Shown here piece after piece: positions 8,669-15,195 of a stretch of DNA of 15,195 nt. Source of the DNA: Candidatus Pelagibacter sp. (GTDB lineage: Bacteria > Pseudomonadota > Alphaproteobacteria > Pelagibacterales > Pelagibacteraceae); assembly GCA_028221385.1 (NCBI GenBank), contig JAOIRP010000014.1, forward strand, positions 1-15,195, in the 5' to 3' direction. How positions within the stretch are numbered: position 1 is the first letter of the stretch; every line of letters begins with the position of its first letter. The translations under genes and the position numbers were made by a program. The notes below the pieces were generated by a model. The model ran no database searches, was not told the DNA's origin, and saw only the letters and a list, made by a program, of their open reading frames with translations.

Positions 8669-11331
8669 TGAATAAACTAATCTTAAATTTTAAGTCTAAA
8701 GACACTAAAAAGATTAAAAATGTAAAAAATTTTTTAGGAGGTAAAGGTACAAACCTTTCAGAAATGGGAAGAATGGGATTACCTGTGCCACCAGGGTTCA
8801 CCATTTCAACAAAAGTATGTGATTTATTTTATAAGGACAAAAAAAAACTTAATTCAAAAATAGTAAATACAATAAAAAAAGAATTAAAAGTAATTGAAAA
8901 AGAAGTTAATAAAAAGTTTGGAGATTTAAAAAACCCTCTATTATTATCTGTCAGATCTGGGGCTAGAGTGTCAATGCCAGGTATGATGGATACAATTCTA
9001 AATTTAGGATTAAATGATAAAACTGTAATAGCTCTAGCCAATAAAACCTCAAATATGAGATTTGCAAAAGATAGCTACAGAAGATTTATTCAAATGTATG
9101 GCAATGTTGTAATGGGTGTTGAAGGTTATCATTTTGAGGAGCTGATTGAAAATTATAAGTTAACAAAAGGTGTTCTTCTAGACACGGATTTAGATGAAAA
9201 TGACTGGGAAGGTTTAATTAATGATTTTAAAAGACTAGTAAAAAATCAAACTAAAAAAGATTTCCCTCAAAATGTTTATGACCAGCTATTAGGAGCAATT
9301 AGTGCAGTATTTTTATCTTGGGAAAGTAATAGAGCAAAAGTTTATAGAAAATTAAATCAAATTCCTGCAGAGTGGGGAACAGCTGTTAATGTGCAATCAA
9401 TGGTTTTTGGTAACATGGGAGATGATTGTGCAACAGGAGTAGTGTTTACTAGAAATCCATCTGATGGAGCAAATGAAGTATATGGCGAATATTTAATTAA
9501 TGCTCAAGGAGAAGATGTAGTGGCAGGAACAAGAACACCACAGTACATAACTAAGAAAGCTAGAAAAGATGCAGGTGCAAAAGAAGACTCAATGGAAGAG
9601 TCTATGCCAAAAGTATTTAAAGAATTAGATAAAATTTTAAAAGTTTTAGAAAAACATTACAAGGATATGCAAGATGTAGAGTTCACTGTTGAAAATAAAA
9701 AACTATGGATGTTACAAACAAGATCTGGAAAAAGAACCTCAAAATCTGCAGTTAAAATTGCAGTAGATATGGTCAAAGAAAAATTAATTTCAAAAAAAGA
9801 AGCAGTTTTAAGAATAGACCCAAATTCTTTAGATACATTATTACACCCTACATTAGATGAAAAAAGTTCAATAAATGTTATAGCAAGTGGTTTACCAGCA
9901 TCACCCGGTGCTGCTAGTGGAAAAGTTGTTTTTTCCTCAGATGAAGCAGAAAGATTAAATGGAATGATGCAAAATACAATTTTAGTAAGAGTTGAAACTT
10001 CGCCTGAAGATATACATGGTATGCATGCTGCAAAAGGAATTTTAACTGCAAGAGGTGGAATGACAAGTCATGCGGCAGTAGTTGCAAGAGGAATGGGAAG
10101 ACCATGTGTTTCAGGTTCAAGTGAAATTGATATTAATTATGAGTTTAAAACCTTTAAAACATCATCAGTGGAAGTTAAAGAAGGTGACACAATTACAATC
10201 GATGGATCTACAGGAAGAATTATTTTGGGAGAAGTGCAAACAGTAAAACCTGAGATATCGGGAGATTTTTCAAAGCTAATGAGCTGGGCAGATGGATTTA
10301 GAAAATTAAATGTGAGAGCTAATTCTGAAACACCGTTAGATACAAAAATAGCCAGAGGCTTTGGAGCAGAAGGCATAGGTTTATGTAGAACAGAGCACAT
10401 GTTTTTTGATGAAGAGAGAATTTTATCAGTAAGAGAAATGATTTTATCTAAAACAACTGAAGATAGAAGTAAGGCACTAGCAAAACTTTTACCCCATCAG
10501 AAAGAAGATTTTATAGAATTATTTAAGATTATGAATGGACTACCGGTTACTGTAAGACTATTAGACCCACCATTACATGAATTTTTGCCTAAAACAGAAA
10601 AAGAAATTAACGATGTTGCTAAAGTTGTAGGCTTACCTTTAAAAGAAATTGAGTCAAGAATTGATGAATTGCATGAACAAAACCCTATGTTAGGTCATAG
10701 AGGTTGTAGACTAGGAATTTCATTTCCAGAAATTTACGAAATGCAATGTAGGGCAATATTTGAGGCTTTATCTGAACTTAAATCAAAAAAAATAAAATCA
10801 GCCTTCCCAGAAATTATGATTCCTTTAGTTTCAACGGAAGCTGAAATAAGAATTATGAAAGATCTAGTTATAAGAGTAGCAAAAAAAGTTCAAAAAGATA
10901 AAAATGTTAAGGTTGATTATTTAGTAGGTACCATGATTGAATTACCAAGAGCAGCACTTAAGGCAAAAGATATTGCAAAACATGCAGATTTTTTTAGCTT
11001 TGGAACTAATGATTTAACTCAAACAACATTTGGTTTAAGTAGAGATGATAGTGGAAAATTTTTAAACGATTATATTGAAAATAAAATATTTTCTATTGAT
11101 CCATTTGTATCTATTGACGATGGAGTAGGTGATTTAGTTGAGATTGCAGTTGAAAAAGGAAAAAAACAAAATAAAAAGATAAAACTGGGGATTTGTGGAG
11201 AGCACGGTGGAGACCCTAAGAGTATTGAGTTTTGTGCAAAAGTAGGTTTAGATTATGTTTCTTGCTCTCCCTATAGAGTTCCGATAGCAAGATTAGCTGC
11301 AGCTCAAGCTGAACTTTCAAAAAAAAATTAA
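8668..11331 (+). CDS. ppdK: Pyruvate, phosphate dikinase
   Basis: It reversibly interconverts pyruvate + ATP + phosphate and phosphoenolpyruvate + AMP + diphosphate in the cytosol, serving gluconeogenesis or standing in for pyruvate kinase. The 887 residues equal a full-length bacterial PPDK. The ATP-grasp domain has GGKGTNLSEM (24-33), SVRSGARVSMPGMMDT (94-109) and LQTRSGKRT (349-357). The central swivelling domain carries the phosphohistidine His468 in GGMTSHAAVVARG. Thr466, two residues before it, is the position phosphorylated by PPDK regulatory proteins. The PEP/pyruvate TIM barrel has LCRTEHMFF (572-580), FSFGTNDLTQTT (777-788) and the catalytic Cys843 in GICGEHGGDP. It starts with GTG at 8668, overlapping the glyS TAG by one base; the resulting N-terminus is family-like. 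The stop shares TTAA with convergent nadC. No regulatory-protein gene (DUF299) is in the window. Confidence 0.98.
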   Translation: MNKLILNFKSKDTKKIKNVKNFLGGKGTNLSEMGRMGLPVPPGFTISTKVCDLFYKDKKKLNSKIVNTIKKELKVIEKEVNKKFGDLKNPLLLSVRSGARVSMPGMMDTILNLGLNDKTVIALANKTSNMRFAKDSYRRFIQMYGNVVMGVEGYHFEELIENYKLTKGVLLDTDLDENDWEGLINDFKRLVKNQTKKDFPQNVYDQLLGAISAVFLSWESNRAKVYRKLNQIPAEWGTAVNVQSMVFGNMGDDCATGVVFTRNPSDGANEVYGEYLINAQGEDVVAGTRTPQYITKKARKDAGAKEDSMEESMPKVFKELDKILKVLEKHYKDMQDVEFTVENKKLWMLQTRSGKRTSKSAVKIAVDMVKEKLISKKEAVLRIDPNSLDTLLHPTLDEKSSINVIASGLPASPGAASGKVVFSSDEAERLNGMMQNTILVRVETSPEDIHGMHAAKGILTARGGMTSHAAVVARGMGRPCVSGSSEIDINYEFKTFKTSSVEVKEGDTITIDGSTGRIILGEVQTVKPEISGDFSKLMSWADGFRKLNVRANSETPLDTKIARGFGAEGIGLCRTEHMFFDEERILSVREMILSKTTEDRSKALAKLLPHQKEDFIELFKIMNGLPVTVRLLDPPLHEFLPKTEKEINDVAKVVGLPLKEIESRIDELHEQNPMLGHRGCRLGISFPEIYEMQCRAIFEALSELKSKKIKSAFPEIMIPLVSTEAEIRIMKDLVIRVAKKVQKDKNVKVDYLVGTMIELPRAALKAKDIAKHADFFSFGTNDLTQTTFGLSRDDSGKFLNDYIENKIFSIDPFVSIDDGVGDLVEIAVEKGKKQNKKIKLGICGEHGGDPKSIEFCAKVGLDYVSCSPYRVPIARLAAAQAELSKKN

Positions 11332-12161
11332 ATTTCTAATTTAAAATCGACTGCTGGTGCACTGTGTGTAATGCCACCTATCGAAATTCTATCTACACCT
11401 GTCGCTGCAATTTTTTTAACTGATTTTAAATCTATATTACCTGAAGCTTCTGTTTCATAATATTTTTTAGCTATTTTAACTCCAGCTTTTAAAGTTTTAA
11501 TGTTCATATTGTCAAATAAGATTGTATTAAATTTTAAACCTATTATTTGATTAAGTTGTTTTAAGTTATCAACTTCTACAGTAATTTTTCTTCCTTTTTT
11601 ATTCTTGATTGCAAGTGAAACTAAAGTTTTAACATCAGAACTTGCTATGTGATTGTCTTTAATTAAAAACTCATCACTTAAATTAAATCTATGGTTTATA
11701 CCTCCACCTAATTTAACAGCATATTTTTGTATTATTCTTAATGTTGGAATTGTTTTTCTAGTACAACAAATTTTACATTTTTTGTTAACAAGATTAACAA
11801 AATTGTTGGTTTTGGTAGCTATGCCAGAGATATGACTTAAAAAATTTAAAGCAACTCTTTCACCAATAAGAATATTTTCTGCTTTACCCTCTATTATGGC
11901 AATCAATTCATTTTTTTTTACAGATGAACCTTCTTTTCTTTTAATATTGAATTTAATTTTACTATCAATCAACTTAAAAGTTTGTTTTGCAAAATCTAAT
12001 CCAGCCACTATTGCTTTTTGATTAGAGATTAATCTAACTTTTATTGACTTTGTATTTTTAATTAAGTTTGAAGTAATATCGCCAGATGGATAAAGATCTT
12101 CATTTAATGCAAGCTTAACAGTATTTTTAATATAATAATTGCTTAATTTAATTTCAGGCAC
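11328..12161 (-). CDS. nadC: Nicotinate-nucleotide pyrophosphorylase (quinolinate phosphoribosyltransferase)
   Basis: It converts quinolinate and PRPP to nicotinate mononucleotide, releasing CO2, in de novo NAD synthesis. The 277 residues fit the family. Motifs in order are EDLYPSGDIT (21-30), ERVALNFLSHISGIAT (101-116), the PRPP/quinolinate-site TRKTIPTLR (134-142) and LGGGINHRFNLSD (151-163). These are followed by LIKDNHI (166-172), VEVDN (195-199), EASGNI (238-243) and DRISIGGITHS (257-267). I take GTG at 12161 as the start: it lies five bases after the nadA stop, and no other in-frame start precedes the conserved EDL motif. No good Shine-Dalgarno site is seen, so coupling to nadA is likely. 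It is the last gene of the ygfZ-nadA-nadC run and is convergent with ppdK, sharing the TTAA stop. Confidence 0.97.
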   Translation of the reverse strand: MPEIKLSNYYIKNTVKLALNEDLYPSGDITSNLIKNTKSIKVRLISNQKAIVAGLDFAKQTFKLIDSKIKFNIKRKEGSSVKKNELIAIIEGKAENILIGERVALNFLSHISGIATKTNNFVNLVNKKCKICCTRKTIPTLRIIQKYAVKLGGGINHRFNLSDEFLIKDNHIASSDVKTLVSLAIKNKKGRKITVEVDNLKQLNQIIGLKFNTILFDNMNIKTLKAGVKIAKKYYETEASGNIDLKSVKKIAATGVDRISIGGITHSAPAVDFKLEI

Positions 12162-12166
12162 TTTTG

Positions 12167-13156
12167 TTATCTGCCAATTAAGGCCATTCTTTCAACTGGT
12201 ATCTTTGCTTTTTCAATCATCTCCTTATCCATTATGATTTCACCAGTTTCATTTTCTAAACAATCTAGAATTTTAGGTAATGTAATTTTCTTCATATGAG
12301 GACAAAGATTACACGGTCGAATAAATTCTACATTTGGGTTTTCTACTTGAATATTGTCACTCATTGAGCACTCAGTAACCATCATCACTTTTTTAGGCTG
12401 ATTGTCTTCAACATATTTAATCATACCCCCAGTAGATCCAGCAAAATCACTGGCTTTAATTACGTCAGGTGGACATTCGGGGTGTGCTATTATCTTAATT
12501 CCTGGATTTTTTTCTCTAATATTATTTATTTCATTTTCATTGAATTGATCATGAACAATACAAATACCTTTCCAGGCAATAATTTCCACATCTGTTTGAG
12601 AAGCTACATATTTAGCTAAATAATCATCAGGTAAAAAAATAACTTTTTTAACCCCAAGGGACTCAACAATCTTTACTGCATTAGCAGACGTACAACAAAT
12701 ATCAGTTTCTGCCTTTACCTCTGCAGACGTATTCACATAAGATACAACAGGTACACCTGGATATTTTTCTTTTAATAATCTTACATCTTTACCAGTCACA
12801 GAGGACGATAAAGAACAACCAGCATCCATATCAGGTAGTAAAACTTTTTTTTCAGGACTCATTAATTTAGAAGTTTCAGCCATGAAGTGCACACCAGCCA
12901 TTACAATTATATCCGCCTTAGTTTTAGAAGCTTCTATTGCAAGGGCCAAAGAATCAGCAGCAACATCAGCTATGCCATGATAAATTTCAGGAGTTTGATA
13001 GTTATGTGCAAGTATAATTGCATTTTTTTCTTTTTTTAATTGATTGATTCTGTGAACATAAGGGGCATGAACTGACCACTCTATCTCAGGCATTACCTTA
13101 GAGATTTTCTGATAAATTGGATCTGTTGCTTTTTTAATTTCGGATGTAAATTCCAT
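12167..13156 (-). CDS. nadA: Quinolinate synthase
   Basis: This [4Fe-4S] enzyme condenses iminoaspartate with dihydroxyacetone phosphate to quinolinate in de novo NAD synthesis. From the ATG at 13156 it is 329 residues (MEFTSEIKK). A TTG five codons upstream (13171) keeps the frame open, but the ATG has an SD-like TAGGT at 13167-13163, six bases away, so I prefer it. Substrate motifs include ILAHNYQTPEI near 48-58 and GVHFMAETSKLMSP near 88-101. The three expected cluster cysteines are Cys114 (DAGCS), Cys199 (KGICIVHD) and Cys285 (PCNLCPHMKK, with Cys282 nearby). HPECPPDV and STGGM match the family's substrate loops. It resembles the longer NadA type with a C-terminal RMALIGR end. It precedes nadC by five bases and follows ygfZ; nadB is absent from this cluster. 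Confidence 0.97.
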   Translation of the reverse strand: MEFTSEIKKATDPIYQKISKVMPEIEWSVHAPYVHRINQLKKEKNAIILAHNYQTPEIYHGIADVAADSLALAIEASKTKADIIVMAGVHFMAETSKLMSPEKKVLLPDMDAGCSLSSSVTGKDVRLLKEKYPGVPVVSYVNTSAEVKAETDICCTSANAVKIVESLGVKKVIFLPDDYLAKYVASQTDVEIIAWKGICIVHDQFNENEINNIREKNPGIKIIAHPECPPDVIKASDFAGSTGGMIKYVEDNQPKKVMMVTECSMSDNIQVENPNVEFIRPCNLCPHMKKITLPKILDCLENETGEIIMDKEMIEKAKIPVERMALIGR

Positions 13157-13207
13157 AGTTAAACCTATCAATTACTAACATTCTTGTCATTCATATATTC
13201 TGACGCA

Positions 13208-14095
13208 CTATTTAATCCAATGAGGTATTCTAATTTTAATTACTGCATTTTCACATGTAAATTGATTTTTATCATCAAAATTATCATCCAAGTATTTTAT
13301 CAATCCAAATGGATATTCGTTATCAATTAAAACTTTTCCAACTTCAATATTACCAAATTTAATTGAAGAGCCCGCTACAAGCTTTCCTTTAATAATTTCA
13401 ATCGGCAAAAGTCTTTTAGAAAGTTTATTTTTGAGTTTAATTCTTGCAGTATTTTCCTGGCCAACATAACAACCTTTTTTAAAGTCAATTCCATTAAGTT
13501 CTTCAAAATTACATTCAATTCCAAAAATTTTATTTTGTAATTTATTCATATCTTTTTGAGTAACACCCAACTCATAACTTAGATCGTAATATATGCTTAT
13601 TTTATCATCTTTAAGTTGTAGTTTTTTTAAAGATAAGTAAAGTTTTTCTAAATTTATTATAAGTCTTGCTCCCAAATTTTTATTTCTAGGATCTAATAAA
13701 ATAGGATCTTTTCTATACCTAATTGTATTTCCGATTTCATCATTGACCCCTTTAAATTCTAAAAATTTTTTTCTACTAATTGCAGCCACAACAAATTCAT
13801 TACTTAGATTCATTATTTCGATATTAGATCTGAGTTTATAAATGCTAAGTTGTCTAAAAAGAGCCTCAGCTTGAGACTTTTCACAATCTATGAAATATCC
13901 AGATTTATGTTTTACGATAATGAATGCAAAAAGAAATTTTCCTTGAGGAGTCAAGAGAGAAGCAAAACAGCTATTTGTTTCAGTAACTTTATTAATATCA
14001 TTGGTAATTAGATTTTGAAGAAATTCTTTAGTATCTGCACCATTTATATAGAGAATTCCTCTATCTTCTAAAATATACACATTCTGATCATTCAT
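13208..14095 (-). CDS. ygfZ: YgfZ/CAF17-type iron-sulfur maintenance protein (GcvT-like, folate-binding)
   Basis: This folate-binding relative of the glycine-cleavage T protein helps assemble or repair certain [4Fe-4S] enzymes, as known for E. coli YgfZ and mitochondrial CAF17. The 295 residues are typical. The N-terminal part (about 10-60) has the conserved GILYINGADTKEFLQNLITNDI-like stretch and LLTPQGKFLF (47-56). The diagnostic KGCYVGQE motif is at 207-214, with Cys209 the key residue; the usual bacterial form is KGCYTGQE, so the Thr-to-Val change is minor. It is not a true aminomethyltransferase, because no glycine-cleavage genes are nearby and the KGCYxGQE motif is specific to YgfZ. It is the first gene of a minus-strand run before nadA, whose product carries a [4Fe-4S] cluster. 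The gap to the nadA ATG is 51 bases. The ATG at 14095 gives the expected N-terminus. Confidence 0.93.
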   Translation of the reverse strand: MNDQNVYILEDRGILYINGADTKEFLQNLITNDINKVTETNSCFASLLTPQGKFLFAFIIVKHKSGYFIDCEKSQAEALFRQLSIYKLRSNIEIMNLSNEFVVAAISRKKFLEFKGVNDEIGNTIRYRKDPILLDPRNKNLGARLIINLEKLYLSLKKLQLKDDKISIYYDLSYELGVTQKDMNKLQNKIFGIECNFEELNGIDFKKGCYVGQENTARIKLKNKLSKRLLPIEIIKGKLVAGSSIKFGNIEVGKVLIDNEYPFGLIKYLDDNFDDKNQFTCENAVIKIRIPHWIK

Positions 14096-14124
14096 AATTG
14101 ATTGATAGCTAAATATAATATAAT
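14091..14124 (+). promoter_or_regulatory. Putative pyrC promoter with two overlapping TATAAT boxes
   Basis: The 43-base gap between ygfZ and the dihydroorotase gene contains TATAATATAAT (14114-14124), two perfect -10 hexamers overlapping by one base. A weak -35-like TTCATA (14091-14096) lies 17 bases before the first, across the ygfZ start codon. Transcription from the first box would start near 14126, leaving a leader of only about 13 bases; the second box would give a nearly leaderless message. The other strand also has -10-like TATATT, so both genes may use this gap. In such AT-rich DNA the assignment is tentative. Confidence 0.38.
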
Positions 14125-14138
14125 TACTTTTTTTATAA

Positions 14139-15195
14139 ATGTTAGATCTAATAATTAAAAATGGTGCATGCTACATAAATAAAGATCTAAAGGATCATGA
14201 CATCGCTATAAAAGATGGAAAAATTATAAAAATCGGTAAAATTGAGGAAGAAACAAAAGAAATTTTTGATGCTAAGGGATTAACAGTTTTACCAGGTTGT
14301 ATAGATACTCAAACTCACTTTAGAGAGCCAGGCTCAACTGATACAGAGGATCTTAACTCAGGAAGTAGGGCTGCAATAGTAGGAGGGATAACAAGTGTAT
14401 TTGAGATGCCAAATACCAATCCTCCGACATCAAGTAAAAAAGAATTTCAAAGAAAATTAGATCTCGCAAAAAATAGAATGTATTGCAATTATGCATTTTA
14501 TTTTGGAGCAACAGCAGATAATGCAAAAGAATTAGCAGATTTAAAAAATTTAGAAGGATGTTGTGGAATTAAATTATTTGCAGGTTCTTCAACTGGTAAT
14601 TTACTAGTTGCAGATGAAAAAGATATTGAAACAGTATTTCAAAATAGTTCTAAAGTTGTTGCAGTTCACTCTGAGGATGAAGAGATTTTAAATATTAACA
14701 AAAAATTGATTAAAGATGGAGATGTTCATTCCCATCCCATCTGGAGAAGTGAAGAATGTGCAATTTCCTCTACAAGAAGGATAGTAAGAATTGCTGAACG
14801 TTATAAAAAAAAGGCTCATGTTCTTCACATAACAACAAAACAAGAGATTGATTTTTTATCACAACATAAAGGTAATATTACTTTTGAAATTACACCACAA
14901 CATTTAACAATTTATGCACCAGACTGTTATGACAAGCTGGGAACTTATGCACAAATGAATCCTCCTTTAAGAGATAAATCTCATTATGACAGGTTATGGT
15001 ATGGAGTAAAAAACAATCTTAATGATACAATTGGTTCTGATCATGCTCCTCATTTAAAAAAAAACAAAGAAAAAAAATATCCTAATTCACCATCTGGAAT
15101 GCCCGGTGTTCAAACACTTATGCCAGTGATGTTAAATCATGTTAATGATGAAAAATTAACCCTTGAACAATTAGTAAACTCTGTATGTGAAAACC
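14139..15195 (+). CDS. pyrC: Dihydroorotase (PyrC type), 3' end beyond the window
   Basis: This amidohydrolase interconverts carbamoyl aspartate and dihydroorotate in pyrimidine synthesis. The first 352 residues are visible, starting at the ATG at 14139 (MLDLIIKNGACYINKD); full-length relatives have about 440. The metal-site stretch reads DTQTHFREPG (56-65), so the first histidine of the usual HxH is Gln58 and the second is His60. Further metal-site residues are Lys145 (GIKLFAGSSTGN, the carboxylysine position), His177 (VHSEDEE), His230 (VLHITT) and Asp301 (GSDHAPH). FEMPNTNPP (88-96) and SPSGMPGVQTLMPVML (317-332) are class I signatures. From memory, alphaproteobacterial dihydroorotases share the DxQxHFREPG variant and lie near ygfZ, so this is probably the functional enzyme. 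Allantoinase or hydantoinase are less likely given REPG, HSED and PSGMPG. No Shine-Dalgarno site is visible. Confidence 0.92.
   Translation, partial: MLDLIIKNGACYINKDLKDHDIAIKDGKIIKIGKIEEETKEIFDAKGLTVLPGCIDTQTHFREPGSTDTEDLNSGSRAAIVGGITSVFEMPNTNPPTSSKKEFQRKLDLAKNRMYCNYAFYFGATADNAKELADLKNLEGCCGIKLFAGSSTGNLLVADEKDIETVFQNSSKVVAVHSEDEEILNINKKLIKDGDVHSHPIWRSEECAISSTRRIVRIAERYKKKAHVLHITTKQEIDFLSQHKGNITFEITPQHLTIYAPDCYDKLGTYAQMNPPLRDKSHYDRLWYGVKNNLNDTIGSDHAPHLKKNKEKKYPNSPSGMPGVQTLMPVMLNHVNDEKLTLEQLVNSVCEN

Noticed and set aside
9914..10400. Antisense open frames of 68 and 87 residues inside ppdK.
   Set aside because: They are mirror images of conserved PPDK coding sequence, with low-complexity hydrophobic translations and no start signal.
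11653..11835. A 60-residue plus-strand frame opposite nadC.
   Set aside because: It covers the conserved TRKTIPTLR and GGGINHR region of nadC on the other strand, so it is a shadow.
13157..13171. A TTG start for nadA five codons upstream of the ATG.
   Set aside because: The ATG at 13156 has an SD-like TAGGT at a good distance, and that SD lies within the would-be extension.
1..15195. A novel defence, mobile or secretion system, or a genomic island.
   Set aside because: All thirteen genes are recognisable core metabolic, translation or maintenance genes with uniform composition. No integrase, transposase, repeat array or unassigned gene is present.

Overview
The window looks like a piece of a streamlined, very AT-rich alphaproteobacterial chromosome, most likely SAR11 (Pelagibacterales). 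This rests on A/T-ending, lysine- and isoleucine-rich coding sequence, genes packed with 113 bases as the longest gap, several overlapping genes, few Shine-Dalgarno sites, and a gene order (S49 peptidase, glyQ, glyS, ppdK; ygfZ beside pyrC) that I remember from alphaproteobacteria. The taxonomic call is an inference from composition and gene content, not from a marker gene. There is no stretch over 300 bases without a gene. I see no tRNA, rRNA, mobile element, phage gene, CRISPR array or sign of recent transfer.

Left third (1-4811): the 3' end of a short-chain prenyl (farnesyl) diphosphate synthase overlaps dxs. Then come aroC (minus), pdxH (plus) and a long-chain polyprenyl diphosphate synthase (minus). 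Together these supply isoprenoid precursors, the quinone side chain, chorismate and pyridoxal phosphate. dxs/aroC and pdxH/ispB are convergent pairs; aroC/pdxH is a divergent pair.

Middle (4925-11331): a tight plus-strand operon of S49 peptidase, glyQ, glyS and ppdK, in which every junction overlaps by 11 or 1 bases. It is read from a plausible sigma-70 promoter at 4857-4884.

Right third (11328-15195): a minus-strand run of ygfZ, nadA and nadC (iron-sulfur maintenance plus quinolinate and NAD synthesis, without nadB). It is divergent from a pyrC-type dihydroorotase gene that leaves the window at its 3' end.

All thirteen genes are recognisable housekeeping genes, intact where complete, with catalytic motifs mostly in place. 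I found no convincing undescribed system. The points worth a second look are small: gene-junction architecture, short palindromic or divergent promoter regions, missing pathway partners, and altered residues in the dihydroorotase.
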